Origin: Natrinema soli
GTDB lineage: Archaea; Halobacteriota; Halobacteria; Halobacteriales; Natrialbaceae
Direction of reading: 5' to 3'
DNA: 10,996 nt
Assembly: GCF_028618695.1 (NCBI RefSeq)
Contig: NZ_JAQIVI010000002.1
Location: 21,705-32,700, forward strand
A program made the position numbers and the translations under genes. This document shows, one piece after another, positions 1-6,027 of this stretch; the stretch's first letter is position 1; the number at the start of each line of letters is the position of its first letter. A model generated the notes under the pieces. The model saw nothing but the letters and a program-made list of their open reading frames with translations, had not been told where the DNA came from and ran no database searches.

Positions 1-304
1 GAGGAAACGGGAACCAGATGGGGTGGATGACCGACGAGGTCGAGAAGAGGTCAGGGTGACAGTGGTGATCTAGGAGACGCGAACAGCGGACAAGGCGGGG
101 ACGAGGCTGTCCAAAGAATTGTGCGGATGTGCGTGAGGTGTGGTGATTGAAGTGACTGAGGGGCGCTTCTGTGATGCGTGGGTTCCAGCCCACCCACCGC
201 TTCCCACCCACCTCCAGGTTCCGGGCTGCTCACTGCGCTCACTCCGTTCGCTCGTTGCGCTGCTGGGCTTTCCCCCGTTGCGTGCCGCTCACGCTGGACA
301 GCCG
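1..304. other. GC-rich stretch without a supported gene
   Basis: Short open frames exist on both strands, but none has haloarchaeal-looking protein composition together with a credible start. Frames at the left edge close at once (TGA at 57-59, TAG at 71-73), so the tail of an upstream gene could be present but cannot be assigned. Positions 170-300 hold a C-rich stretch and a jumble of CGCTC, CACTC and CGTTCGCTCG words just upstream of the first hairpin leader. A long 5' untranslated or promoter region for the gene at 349 is possible. I see no clear TATA box. Confidence 0.5.
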
Positions 305-348
305 GTGGCGTTGTTCGCCCCCTCTGAGGAGTAGAGGGATCAAAGACG
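305..348 (+). promoter_or_regulatory. Hairpin leader, copy 1
   Basis: GTGGCGTTGTTC (305-316) is followed by a stem CCCTCT (320-325) / AGAGGG (333-338) with a 7-nt loop containing GGAG, then the ATG at 349. The same arrangement occurs at 1036, 6639 and 8209 with different stem bases but conserved pairing. The Shine-Dalgarno-like GAGGG lies inside the 3' arm, so the hairpin could control translation. This is the most diverged of the four copies. Confidence 0.55.
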
Positions 349-570
349 ATGCAAACTGCCAGCCGGATCACGAACCCACTCGCCGTTGAATTCACTACCG
401 AAACCGATTCTGCCGTCGAGCATTCCCGCTTCGGCGTATTCGACGCCCCTGAGCACACTAACACGAGCTGTGACTACTGCGGGAAGTTCGGGCTTGTTCC
501 GACCCAAAGCTGTGAAACTGCCTGTGATCTCGGCGTTCAACTGATCTGCTCCGACTGCGAGAGCGCGTAA
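349..570 (+). CDS. Small six-cysteine protein (73 aa)
   Basis: This is an acidic 73-residue protein with two CxxC pairs (Cys41/Cys44 and Cys67/Cys70) plus Cys55 and Cys59, a spacing that suggests a compact zinc ribbon. Small Cys-rich proteins of this kind are common in haloarchaeal accessory regions and mostly lack a known function. The ATG at 349 is chosen because it sits 10 nt after the GAGGG of a hairpin leader that precedes three other starts in the window. The first 35 residues look unstructured. It is followed after 42 nt by the SWIM-domain gene on the same strand and may be cotranscribed with it. Function is unknown; nucleic-acid or protein binding is inference from the Cys pairs only. 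Confidence 0.7.
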   Translation: MQTASRITNPLAVEFTTETDSAVEHSRFGVFDAPEHTNTSCDYCGKFGLVPTQSCETACDLGVQLICSDCESA

Positions 571-612
571 CTCGAGACGACCGACCAGTTTAGCGGCAGT
601 TACTCCCGATCT

Positions 613-954
613 ATGTCACCATCAGCACATCCGATTGAGCGACTTGAACCGACCCAACGGACGCTCCGACGCGCCCAGTACGAAGCCTTCGAGTTCGAAC
701 TTGTCGCGCAGGGCGTTCTCGTTCGCAACGCCAGCCACGCGAACCCCGAGGCCCACGAGTACCTGGTCACGATCGAGAACGGCTTGCCGCACAGCTGTCG
801 GTGTCCAGCAGACGAACACCATCAGGGCGCGTGCAAGCATCGGGTTGCAGTCGCGATTCGAACGTCCGTTCTCGAGGCTGCATGCAACGCACAACGGATT
901 CGCGAACTGCAGACCAGTGGGGTGCAGGCCGCAGCGAATCCACTGGCGCCGTGA
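613..954 (+). CDS. SWIM zinc-finger domain protein (113 aa)
   Basis: Residues 62-76 carry CxC-x9-CxH (Cys62, Cys64, Cys74, His76, read as CRCPADEHHQGACKH), the signature of the SWIM zinc finger, a fold linked to DNA or protein binding. The preceding segment (about residues 20-60) has the usual beta strands of the domain, with alternating hydrophobics and a YLVTIENG-type strand. The protein is little more than the domain plus a short C-terminal helix (about 77-100), as in many stand-alone haloarchaeal SWIM proteins. No strong ribosome site precedes the ATG at 613. The small Cys-rich gene lies 42 nt upstream, so transcription from the 305-348 leader is plausible. Its stop codon overlaps the first arm of a 14-bp inverted repeat. 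The specific role is unknown. Confidence 0.85.
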   Translation: MSPSAHPIERLEPTQRTLRRAQYEAFEFELVAQGVLVRNASHANPEAHEYLVTIENGLPHSCRCPADEHHQGACKHRVAVAIRTSVLEAACNAQRIRELQTSGVQAAANPLAP

Positions 955-998
955 GTTACCCCACGCTTTCGGACTCGGTTTCGCGCGTGGGGTAACTC
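953..998. repeat. 14-bp perfect inverted repeat after the SWIM gene
   Basis: Arms GAGTTACCCCACGC (953-966) and GCGTGGGGTAACTC (985-998) are exact reverse complements around an 18-nt loop. The left arm begins inside the stop codon of the upstream gene. It could act as a transcript 3' end or a processing hairpin, or be the relic of a mobile-element end. No T-tract follows, so it is not a typical archaeal terminator. Position and perfection of the arms are seen; the role is inference. Confidence 0.7.
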
Positions 999-1035
999 TG
1001 CCAGACTGATCAGCGTCTGCACGAACGCACCCCAT

Positions 1036-1077
1036 GTGGTGTTGTTCTCACCCTCGAGAGGGATGAAGGTTTTACAG
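1036..1077 (+). promoter_or_regulatory. Hairpin leader, copy 2
   Basis: GTGGTGTTGTTC (1036-1047) is followed by CCCT-CGAG-AGGG (1051-1062), a GAAGG purine stretch and ATG at 1078. It is nearly identical to copy 3 (6639-6682), and the identity continues into the first codons of the reading frames that follow. It is now positioned to express the methyltransferase remnant. Confidence 0.65.
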
Positions 1078-1125
1078 ATGTCACGAGCAGACGAGACGAT
1101 CGAGGTGAACGACGATGCCTCCTGA
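1078..1125 (+). pseudogene. 15-codon stub, remnant start of a gene like the one at 6683
   Basis: The frame from ATG 1078 reads MSRADETIEVNDDAS and stops at TGA 1123-1125. Its first 22 bases differ from those of the gene at 6683 at only about two positions, and both encode M-x-x-ADET. The stub ends just before a strong AAGGAG site for the methyltransferase. The simplest reading is a recombination or insertion junction that replaced the rest of a paralogous gene. Alternatively it works as a short leader peptide translationally coupled to the methyltransferase. Confidence 0.5.
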
Positions 1126-1138
1126 AAGGAGTCAAACG

Positions 1139-1867
1139 ATGCTATCCAAGTTCGGAGGCGGTGATCTGGAGCGACTCCAGTTACGGGCAGATAGCTTCGA
1201 CGATCGCAGACAGGTCGAGGACTACTGCGAATTGCTCGAACTCGCCCCTCTGGAGTACGTCAATGTGACGAAGGACCGGGTTTCGCTCTGCGACGTCGAG
1301 CACTCTCGCCTCTACAAGCTGGAGCGCAAACGAGACAACCAGTGGGCCGGCTACGGTCCCCGGACGTCAATCTTTGCGGGATCGAGTCCACCGGCCAATT
1401 TCAAGCGCGACGACCTGCAGGAAGCGATCGACTTGATAGTCACAGATCCACCGTACGGTATAGATTACTTTTCGAACTATTATAAAGATGAAAACCCATT
1501 CAGTCCACTCGAAGGGCACAGTGAATTCCAGTTTGAATGGCTTCAAGAAGCACATCGGGTACTCATTGATGGCGGTGCAATCTACTGCTTCACCGTTGAG
1601 AGTGTTTATCCCGCGTGGAAGGAAGCTATTGAAGACGCAGGATTCGAATTCAAACGGATGCTGGTATGGCTGAAGAACAATTGGGGAATGGGCGATCTCC
1701 AAGGAAACTATATCTCATAGAAAGAACTTATTCTATACGCGGTCAAGGGACGTCACCTATTACGTGGAAGACATCCACGTGACATTCTTCAGTTCGATCG
1801 AGTGCCACCAAACCAGTTACAGCACCCAACAGAAAAACTTGTCCCGCTTATCCGCGAATTGATTCAT
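1139..1867 (+). pseudogene. DNA methyltransferase (beta class, N6A or N4C), 5' part, inactivated
   Basis: The start at ATG 1139 is chosen for its AAGGAG site at 1126-1131 (spacing 7); an upstream ATG at 1115 lacks one. Motif IV, IVTDPPYG, is at residues 100-107, followed by an FEWLQEAHRVLIDGG segment typical of N6/N4 methyltransferases. The frame meets TAG at 1718-1720 after 193 codons. Translation past the stop continues the family pattern (KELILYAVKGRH, then motif X as HPTEKL and LIRELI) up to 1867, where an IS630 element begins. The TAG most likely replaced a CAG (Gln), since NYI-x-QxE/KxILYAVKG is the usual wording. Motif I lies beyond the IS, giving the permuted beta order IV...X...I. 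From about 1440 the DNA becomes more AT-rich. Two independent lesions make activity very unlikely. Confidence 0.88.
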
Positions 1868-1886
1868 ACTCACGGACATAAGTACG
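1867..1886 (+). repeat. Left terminal inverted repeat of the IS630 element
   Basis: Read inward, the pattern TACTnnCnGnCAnAAnTAC is shared with the right end: 13 of 20 positions match without gaps. The repeat includes the flanking TA and overlaps the transposase stop codon (1870-1872). Confidence 0.6.
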
Positions 1887-2403
1887 TAAAGACATCTGGT
1901 ACGTTGATGTCGTCCAGTGCACAGAGAGCAGCATCACGAAGTTCGTCAAGCGTTTCGAATAGGCGGTTGCCGAGTGATTGATCGAGTTGTCGCCAGCACT
2001 CTTCCGCGGGGTTCAGCTCTGGTGAACCCCGCGGAAGGTAACACAGTTCGATCGGAGTATCTTCAACGAACTCTTGGACTCTGTTCGCCGTGAAATACGA
2101 GGCGTTGTCGAGGACAACGCAGATTTTCTCGCCGAACTCCGTCTGGAGTGCGTCCAGAAGACGAATCGTCGTATCGCTGTTGAAGTTCTCCTTGCAGGGG
2201 AGAAAGAACGTCTCATCAGTATCGCTGACTGCACCGAGAAGTTTGATGCTGTCCCACGCGCCCGTCACCGGAAGTGACGGGCGCTCTCCCTTGGGAAACC
2301 AGGCGTAGATCAGTGTCGAGAGAACCTGTCGCGTCTGGTCGATGGCTAAGATCGTGTATTCGTCGTCCAGGTTGTCGCGCTTTTTTTGAACCCGTCTTGC
2401 CAT
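1870..2403 (-). CDS. IS630 transposase, C-terminal DDE catalytic part (OrfB)
   Basis: This part holds the RNase H-like DDE domain. The first Asp is in ILAIDQTRQ (about residues 19-27 of the ORF) and the second in VVLDNASYFTA. The Glu is in SPELNPAEECWRQL, which is the characteristic IS630 wording. All three catalytic acids are present, so the domain looks intact. The frame is -1 relative to OrfA. The two meet at a run of seven A residues (complement of T at 2381-2387), where FKK of OrfA can continue as KKRDNLDDEY of OrfB. The ATG at 2403 could also start a separate product, but the DNA-binding part would then be missing. A fused product of about 340 aa by -1 frameshifting is the natural reading; a decayed element with a one-base indel is the alternative. 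Confidence 0.88.
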   Translation of the reverse strand: MARRVQKKRDNLDDEYTILAIDQTRQVLSTLIYAWFPKGERPSLPVTGAWDSIKLLGAVSDTDETFFLPCKENFNSDTTIRLLDALQTEFGEKICVVLDNASYFTANRVQEFVEDTPIELCYLPRGSPELNPAEECWRQLDQSLGNRLFETLDELRDAALCALDDINVPDVFTYLCP

Positions 2404-2891
2404 GCTTCCTGTGCTCTCTCATCGGATTTGTGAAACTCCGGCCGGGCTGTCTTCCAGGACAGCCCGGCCTCGGTCATCACTCGTCGAACGTGACGCTCAC
2501 AGTACTCAACGTCGAATTCCTCGGCGAGATAGTGACGAGCTAGTGGAACGGACCACGCAGGCGCGTCAAATCCAACTTCCTCTGGAGACTTGTGGAGCGC
2601 TTCAACGAACCGTTCGTACTCTTTGTCGGAGAGTTTTGAGGGTCTTCCTGAACGGTGTTCGTCGTAGACGACCTCCTCGAACGGCTCGTCGGCGAGCCGT
2701 TCGAGTCGATCAAGCCACCGCGAGAGCCAGCCAGCAGTGTATCCATAGCGTTCAGCGACCTCTTGTAGCGTCGCACCGTCTTCTTCAAGGTAATTGATCG
2801 CCGCCATGAGCCGTTGTGACGGTTTTTTTCCCTCGACCTCCGCCAAGACCTGGCGGAGGTCTTCGGTAGAGACGTTGTCGAGAGAGGTCAT
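2346..2891 (-). CDS. IS630 transposase, N-terminal DNA-binding part (OrfA)
   Basis: This ORF supplies the DNA-recognition half of the transposase. Residues about 38-63 form a helix-turn-helix (TLQEVAERYGYTAGWLSRWLDRL). A GRPSKLS linker follows, then a second winged or HTH-like segment ending in a GLSWKTARPEFHKSDERAQEAW motif, as in IS630 proteins just before the DDE domain. In its own frame the protein runs about 15 residues past the A7 run into unrelated sequence, while family-like sequence continues in the -1 frame. ATG 2891 lies about 45 bp inside the right end, as expected for an IS gene. It probably gives rise to the full transposase by ribosomal or transcriptional slippage at 2381-2387. 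Confidence 0.85.
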   Translation of the reverse strand: MTSLDNVSTEDLRQVLAEVEGKKPSQRLMAAINYLEEDGATLQEVAERYGYTAGWLSRWLDRLERLADEPFEEVVYDEHRSGRPSKLSDKEYERFVEALHKSPEEVGFDAPAWSVPLARHYLAEEFDVEYCERHVRRVMTEAGLSWKTARPEFHKSDERAQEAWQDGFKKSATTWTTNTRS

Positions 2892-2916
2892 ATCGGAGTA
2901 ACGTACTCTTCTTTGA

Positions 2917-2936
2917 AGTATTTTTGGCTGACAGTA
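2917..2936 (-). repeat. Right terminal inverted repeat of the IS630 element
   Basis: On the plus strand this reads AGTATTTTTGGCTGACAGTA, the imperfect inverse of the left end (13/20). A close match (AGTATTTTTG and GCTGAC, with one extra C between) occurs at 6129-6147, pointing to a related miniature element there. Confidence 0.6.
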
Positions 2937-3096
2937 TCAAAATAGTTCTGATAAAGGTGACCTAATAGTGGGCCCGTTTATTGGGAGCGGAACATCCGCA
3001 ATAGCGGCACGACAAACCGGACGCCGCTATTTGGGCATTGAAATCAATGAACAGTATGTTCAGGCAGCTCGAAAGCGCCTTTCTACAGCTTCCTAA
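2937..3096 (+). pseudogene. DNA methyltransferase, 3' part (motif I) after the IS
   Basis: The frame reading SDKGDLIVGPFIGSGTSA carries motif I of the SAM-binding fold (FxGxGT as FIGSGT). It is followed by RRYLGIEINEQYVQAARKRL, the usual C-terminal end of beta-class methyltransferases, and stops at TAA 3094-3096. It has no start of its own. It is separated from the 5' part by the IS, and its frame does not match when the element is removed at its terminal repeats (see the alternative end at 2943-2944). The usual catalytic Asp before PFIGSGT (DPF in most relatives) is Gly here (GPF), possibly another decay change. The stop lies 30 bp from the end of the convergent minus-strand gene. Confidence 0.85.
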
Positions 3097-3126
3097 TATT
3101 GGATACCAACCGTAGGAAAATTCGAT

Positions 3127-4266
3127 CTAGATTTCCCAGCTGATATCTGAGTCGTCAGAAGACCACTTATCCAGATCAGCCTGCAGTGAGTCGAAATCGG
3201 TATTTGCTCGTTCGAACGCAAGCGTAGTTCTCTGCACCTCTTTTGCGAGGGATATATACTTTTCTTTCACTGCTTCCTGTGCCTCTAACGGGTCCTCAGA
3301 TCGGCCAGGGAACATTATTCGATAATCACGGACCGTATTTGTTTCCGTTGAAAATATCCCGATCTGTTCACCAAGCTCAAAAATGTCTGCTGTGGCTTCC
3401 CGCACCAGACTTTCCTTGCGATCGCCATTGCATCCTATCTGCAGATAACTCTCGTACTTCTCTCGGAAATCCTCTTTATTGAACTCGAGTGGCTCAGGAT
3501 CAGTTCCAAATGTCTTTTTTGCTCTTACAAGCCCAAAGATGACCTTCTTGAGGGGTATTACGGGATGTGTTTCGAGTGTATATTTTATCGGGTTTTCCCC
3601 AAAGAATGCCCAGTCGAAGCAACCATCTGCGATATCACGTAAATCGCGATGAATATGATTTCCATACTCATGACATATTTCCGACTCTTCAGTGGTTTCC
3701 GCAGACCAGATCGCAAACTTATCGGGCATAACCCGGTTTGAAATGTCATTCAAAGGTAAACCTTGTAGGTCAGTTTTCCTAGAAAGAAGCACATACTGTA
3801 CCTCGCCGATATCCTTTTCGGGGAACCCGAGCTGATCGCATATCCGATCTAAACTTGAGTCCTCCTCAAACATGCTGTAGGAGTTATTCACGTTGTCTAC
3901 CCAGTCACCAACACGCTCATCTCCGATTTCACAGACGACGACACACAGGTGTATTCGCCGGAGTTCATTTCTTGCCAACAGGACATCAGCTCCTGAGGAA
4001 GAGATCTGGGTAAGAGGGTCTGTTGAGTGGAAGATGAATCTACTTTCGTCCCCAATAGAGTCGGTATCTGGACTGAATCCAGAGGCAACGGATACAACGA
4101 GGTCAACGTGCTTTCGCCAGCGATACAAACGCTGATCAATCGTCGCTTCCACCTCTTCATCACGGATCTCTTCTCGATATTCCTCGTACGCTGCTCGGAA
4201 AGGGCCTTGATCTTCTTCTTTCAGCCGGTTGATGTGCGCGTCAACATCAGGCCCCTCAAGTTTCAT
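3127..4266 (-). CDS. Unknown protein (379 aa), second gene of the pair
   Basis: I do not recognise a named family. The protein is soluble and acidic, with no signal peptide or membrane segment. A central stretch (about residues 90-118) reads GADVLLARNELRRI, then HLCVVVCEIGDE: an Asp-bearing strand followed by a hydrophobic strand ending in Glu. This is reminiscent of the core of PD-(D/E)xK nucleases, but the lysine of ExK is replaced (EIG), so it is a weak resemblance. A YVLLSRKTDL strand follows at about 158-167. The C-terminal third (about 285-325) has the helix and strand pattern of a winged helix (ESLVREATADIFELGEQIGIF, then DYRIMFPG). A helical tail rich in charged residues closes it. 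The ATG overlaps the upstream stop by 4 nt (ATGA), so the two genes are translationally coupled. The DNA is AT-richer than the flanks. Confidence 0.8.
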   Translation of the reverse strand: MKLEGPDVDAHINRLKEEDQGPFRAAYEEYREEIRDEEVEATIDQRLYRWRKHVDLVVSVASGFSPDTDSIGDESRFIFHSTDPLTQISSSGADVLLARNELRRIHLCVVVCEIGDERVGDWVDNVNNSYSMFEEDSSLDRICDQLGFPEKDIGEVQYVLLSRKTDLQGLPLNDISNRVMPDKFAIWSAETTEESEICHEYGNHIHRDLRDIADGCFDWAFFGENPIKYTLETHPVIPLKKVIFGLVRAKKTFGTDPEPLEFNKEDFREKYESYLQIGCNGDRKESLVREATADIFELGEQIGIFSTETNTVRDYRIMFPGRSEDPLEAQEAVKEKYISLAKEVQRTTLAFERANTDFDSLQADLDKWSSDDSDISWEI

Positions 4267-5339
4267 GCCTCAACAGCGTATGCGCTTTTATCGATATTAT
4301 TTTGGATGAAGCTGAAAAGTCGGATCGATTGTCCGAACCCAGTCACTTTTCTGGGAAACACACGAATAGTTTCCTCATCTTTTGTTCGAACACCCATTGT
4401 GCCATAATTGATTTTATCCACAATCTCCCCACTGAAACCGACCTTCCCTTCTGTAGATTTATCGAAATTTGAGATACCGAACTCCCAATCATCTGAGGTC
4501 AGTCCATCATCGATATATTCTACATCCTGAGCGTCCAACCCCTTTTGCATCTTGATCTTCCAAGGAACACTTTTCGGGAACGATCCGAAATCTGAAGACA
4601 CGTCCTCGTAACCCGCGGACTGAATCGCATCTTTCACGCCGCGCAGGTGATCAATTACATCCTGTATGAGTGATAGCGTTGGCTCTACCCCTCCATCATT
4701 GATAGTAAACACACCTTCCTGTGTGATCCGGAATTTGAATACTCCTGGTTTTTTGAACTGAACGTTAGTCGGGAAAACCCCGTATTTGTCCCGTAGCGCC
4801 TTGAATGACTCAAGGCCGTCATCTCCATAGTATTGGATAGTACGTTCGAATCCAGGTCGAGTAACGCCTTCTACGTTTGAACTAGGGCTGTAGTGGGCAG
4901 TGAAATAAGGTATGAGAATATCATCATCCTCAGCAATATCTCGACGAATCTCTTCCATCTGCTGCTTCCCTACCCACATTCTACTGATTTCAGGATTTTC
5001 TCGAATATAATTCCCAACCGTTTTCGGGATATCTTTCGTTTTCGTCCCGGTTGTCAGGAAGATAGGACACCCATCATTCTCGTGGAGATAGATAGGGACA
5101 TCTCGTTGCTTTGACTGCATTAAATAGAGATCGCCGAGTGTCTCTTTCACTTCGAAGCGGGATTCTAGCGATTGTTCGAACGTGCTCCGCTCCTCAAAGT
5201 TACTTACAGAACCAATGATACTGAGCTGTCCATCTAATTCTGAAAGATTAACGTTCTGTTGGATGTGCTGAGTGAACTTTCCGATATCTCTGAAATCCTG
5301 CGAATTAACATCCAGAAAATCAATCCCATCCTCAGACAT
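4263..5339 (-). CDS. Unknown protein (358 aa), first gene of the pair
   Basis: I recognise no named family. The ATG at 5339 is preferred over an in-frame GTG at 5348: GGAG lies 11 nt before the ATG but only 2 nt before the GTG. There is no membrane segment. Visible blocks are an N-terminal half with GDLYLMQSKQRDVPIYL and a PIFLTTGTKTKDIP strand. A conserved-looking centre follows, with MWVGKQQMEEIRRDI, DILIPYFTAHYS and RTIQYYGDDGLESF. A beta-rich part has FPTNVQFKKPGVFKFRITQ and GVFTINDGG. The C-terminal strand pair is TIRVFPRKVTGFGQSIRLFSFIQ. It overlaps the next gene by 4 nt. A TATA box at 5424-5431 implies its own promoter with a leader of about 60 nt. The pair may encode two subunits of one complex; that is inference from the tight coupling. 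Confidence 0.8.
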   Translation of the reverse strand: MSEDGIDFLDVNSQDFRDIGKFTQHIQQNVNLSELDGQLSIIGSVSNFEERSTFEQSLESRFEVKETLGDLYLMQSKQRDVPIYLHENDGCPIFLTTGTKTKDIPKTVGNYIRENPEISRMWVGKQQMEEIRRDIAEDDDILIPYFTAHYSPSSNVEGVTRPGFERTIQYYGDDGLESFKALRDKYGVFPTNVQFKKPGVFKFRITQEGVFTINDGGVEPTLSLIQDVIDHLRGVKDAIQSAGYEDVSSDFGSFPKSVPWKIKMQKGLDAQDVEYIDDGLTSDDWEFGISNFDKSTEGKVGFSGEIVDKINYGTMGVRTKDEETIRVFPRKVTGFGQSIRLFSFIQNNIDKSAYAVEA

Positions 5340-5423
5340 GCTAGTCACCGCTCCGTACTGAAGGAGCAGAATCTTTCTGAGAGAGGGATTGTCGACCCAT
5401 CACGATTACCAATTCTCTGTCGA

Positions 5424-5431
5424 TATTTAAA
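5424..5431 (-). promoter_or_regulatory. TATA box for the 358/379-aa gene pair
   Basis: On the minus strand the sequence is TTTAAATA, an excellent match to the haloarchaeal TATA element. It lies in the 93-bp gap between two minus-strand genes. A start of transcription about 25 nt downstream (near 5400) would leave a 5' leader of roughly 60 nt with GGAG near its end. Confidence 0.6.
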
Positions 5432-5441
5432 CGTTACTCGA

Positions 5442-6005
5442 TTAACCTAATTTGCGGAGTAACTTGCTGCGCTTTTCTTTGAGCTCTTCGGCTTCCCTAT
5501 ACAGATCTTCTTGGTTGGACATCGTGATATCTTCTTCCTCTTTCTGCAGATGAATTTCTCGCAGAGTTGGTTTATGCCGTTTCAACTGTGTGTAGAACCC
5601 AACGACATCTCGATACACCCAGCTGTGAAGAAGCGATAATTCGGGTAAGTTTGAATCGTACACGTCGGTTGGCAGTGCCTCTGGCGTGGGTACGACTTCT
5701 GCAGGGATATCGTCATCAGGAGGTGCAGGTTCAAGTTCGCCGAGATTATCTGGCAGGCTTTTCAGATCGGACATCTGGTTTAATTCAGCTTCTAGTGCAG
5801 TCTCAATTCGCTTTCGCCTTCTCCATTGCCTGAGAAAATACAACCCAAAACTACCAATAACAGCGGTGAATGCAGGGATGAACAGACTGGAATCAATATC
5901 ATACTCTTCGAGTTGAAGGCCGATTGCTATTGGGATAATGATGAACGTGATAAGCAGTCCCAGCATAGAAAGGTACGTCCCTATTTTCCTAAGTCGTCCA
6001 CACAT
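5442..6005 (-). CDS. Two-TM membrane protein with cytoplasmic coiled tail (187 aa)
   Basis: Two hydrophobic segments (about residues 9-30 and 40-59) are followed by a basic RQWRRRKR stretch, so the long C-terminal part should face the cytoplasm. That part contains a Pro/Asp-rich linker (about 92-115). A block reading LPTDVYDSNLPELSLL then WVYRDVVGFYTQLKRHK resembles a motif seen in many small two-TM proteins of unknown role in bacteria and archaea (my recollection, not checked). A charged, probably coiled-coil end follows (about 165-187). AGGA lies just before the ATG. It is separated from the next genes by 93 bp holding a separate TATA box, so it may be a coordinately acquired but separately transcribed partner. 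Possible roles include a membrane anchor or sensor for the pair downstream; this is inference. Confidence 0.8.
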   Translation of the reverse strand: MCGRLRKIGTYLSMLGLLITFIIIPIAIGLQLEEYDIDSSLFIPAFTAVIGSFGLYFLRQWRRRKRIETALEAELNQMSDLKSLPDNLGELEPAPPDDDIPAEVVPTPEALPTDVYDSNLPELSLLHSWVYRDVVGFYTQLKRHKPTLREIHLQKEEEDITMSNQEDLYREAEELKEKRSKLLRKLG

Positions 6006-6027
6006 TTCCTTGTCTGATAATATTCAA

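Larger units (their letters stand above)
1867..2936 (-). mobile_element. IS630-family insertion sequence
   Basis: The element is about 1.07 kb. It has imperfect 20-bp terminal repeats, TA at both outer edges (1867-1868 and 2935-2936), and a transposase on the minus strand in two overlapping frames. IS630-family elements insert at TA and duplicate it, which fits. It interrupts the methyltransferase gene, whose 5' part ends at about 1867 and whose 3' part resumes after it. With these ends the two gene halves are out of register. An alternative right edge at the TA of 2943-2944 would restore frame but has no matching terminal repeat there. Boundaries are therefore uncertain by about 8 bp on the right. 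Confidence 0.85.

Noticed and set aside
200..300. CGCTC/CACTC-rich stretch as a replication origin or iteron array
   Set aside because: The words are irregular in spacing and sequence, there is no AT-rich unwinding region or adjacent replication gene, and such wording is common in high-GC haloarchaeal DNA.
51..464. Minus-strand open frame of 137 codons
   Set aside because: Its composition is rich in Ser, Pro and Arg without acidic bias, it has no motif, and it lies over the real plus-strand gene at 349. It is a GC-rich shadow frame.
622..1035. Minus-strand open frame of 137 codons opposite the SWIM gene
   Set aside because: The plus-strand frame has a clear SWIM motif and acidic composition; the opposite frame is basic and featureless and runs through the inverted repeat.
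1718..1720. TAG read as pyrrolysine in the methyltransferase
   Set aside because: No pyrrolysine genes are visible, the expected residue is Gln (CAG to TAG by one change), and the gene is also broken by an IS. A nonsense mutation is simpler.
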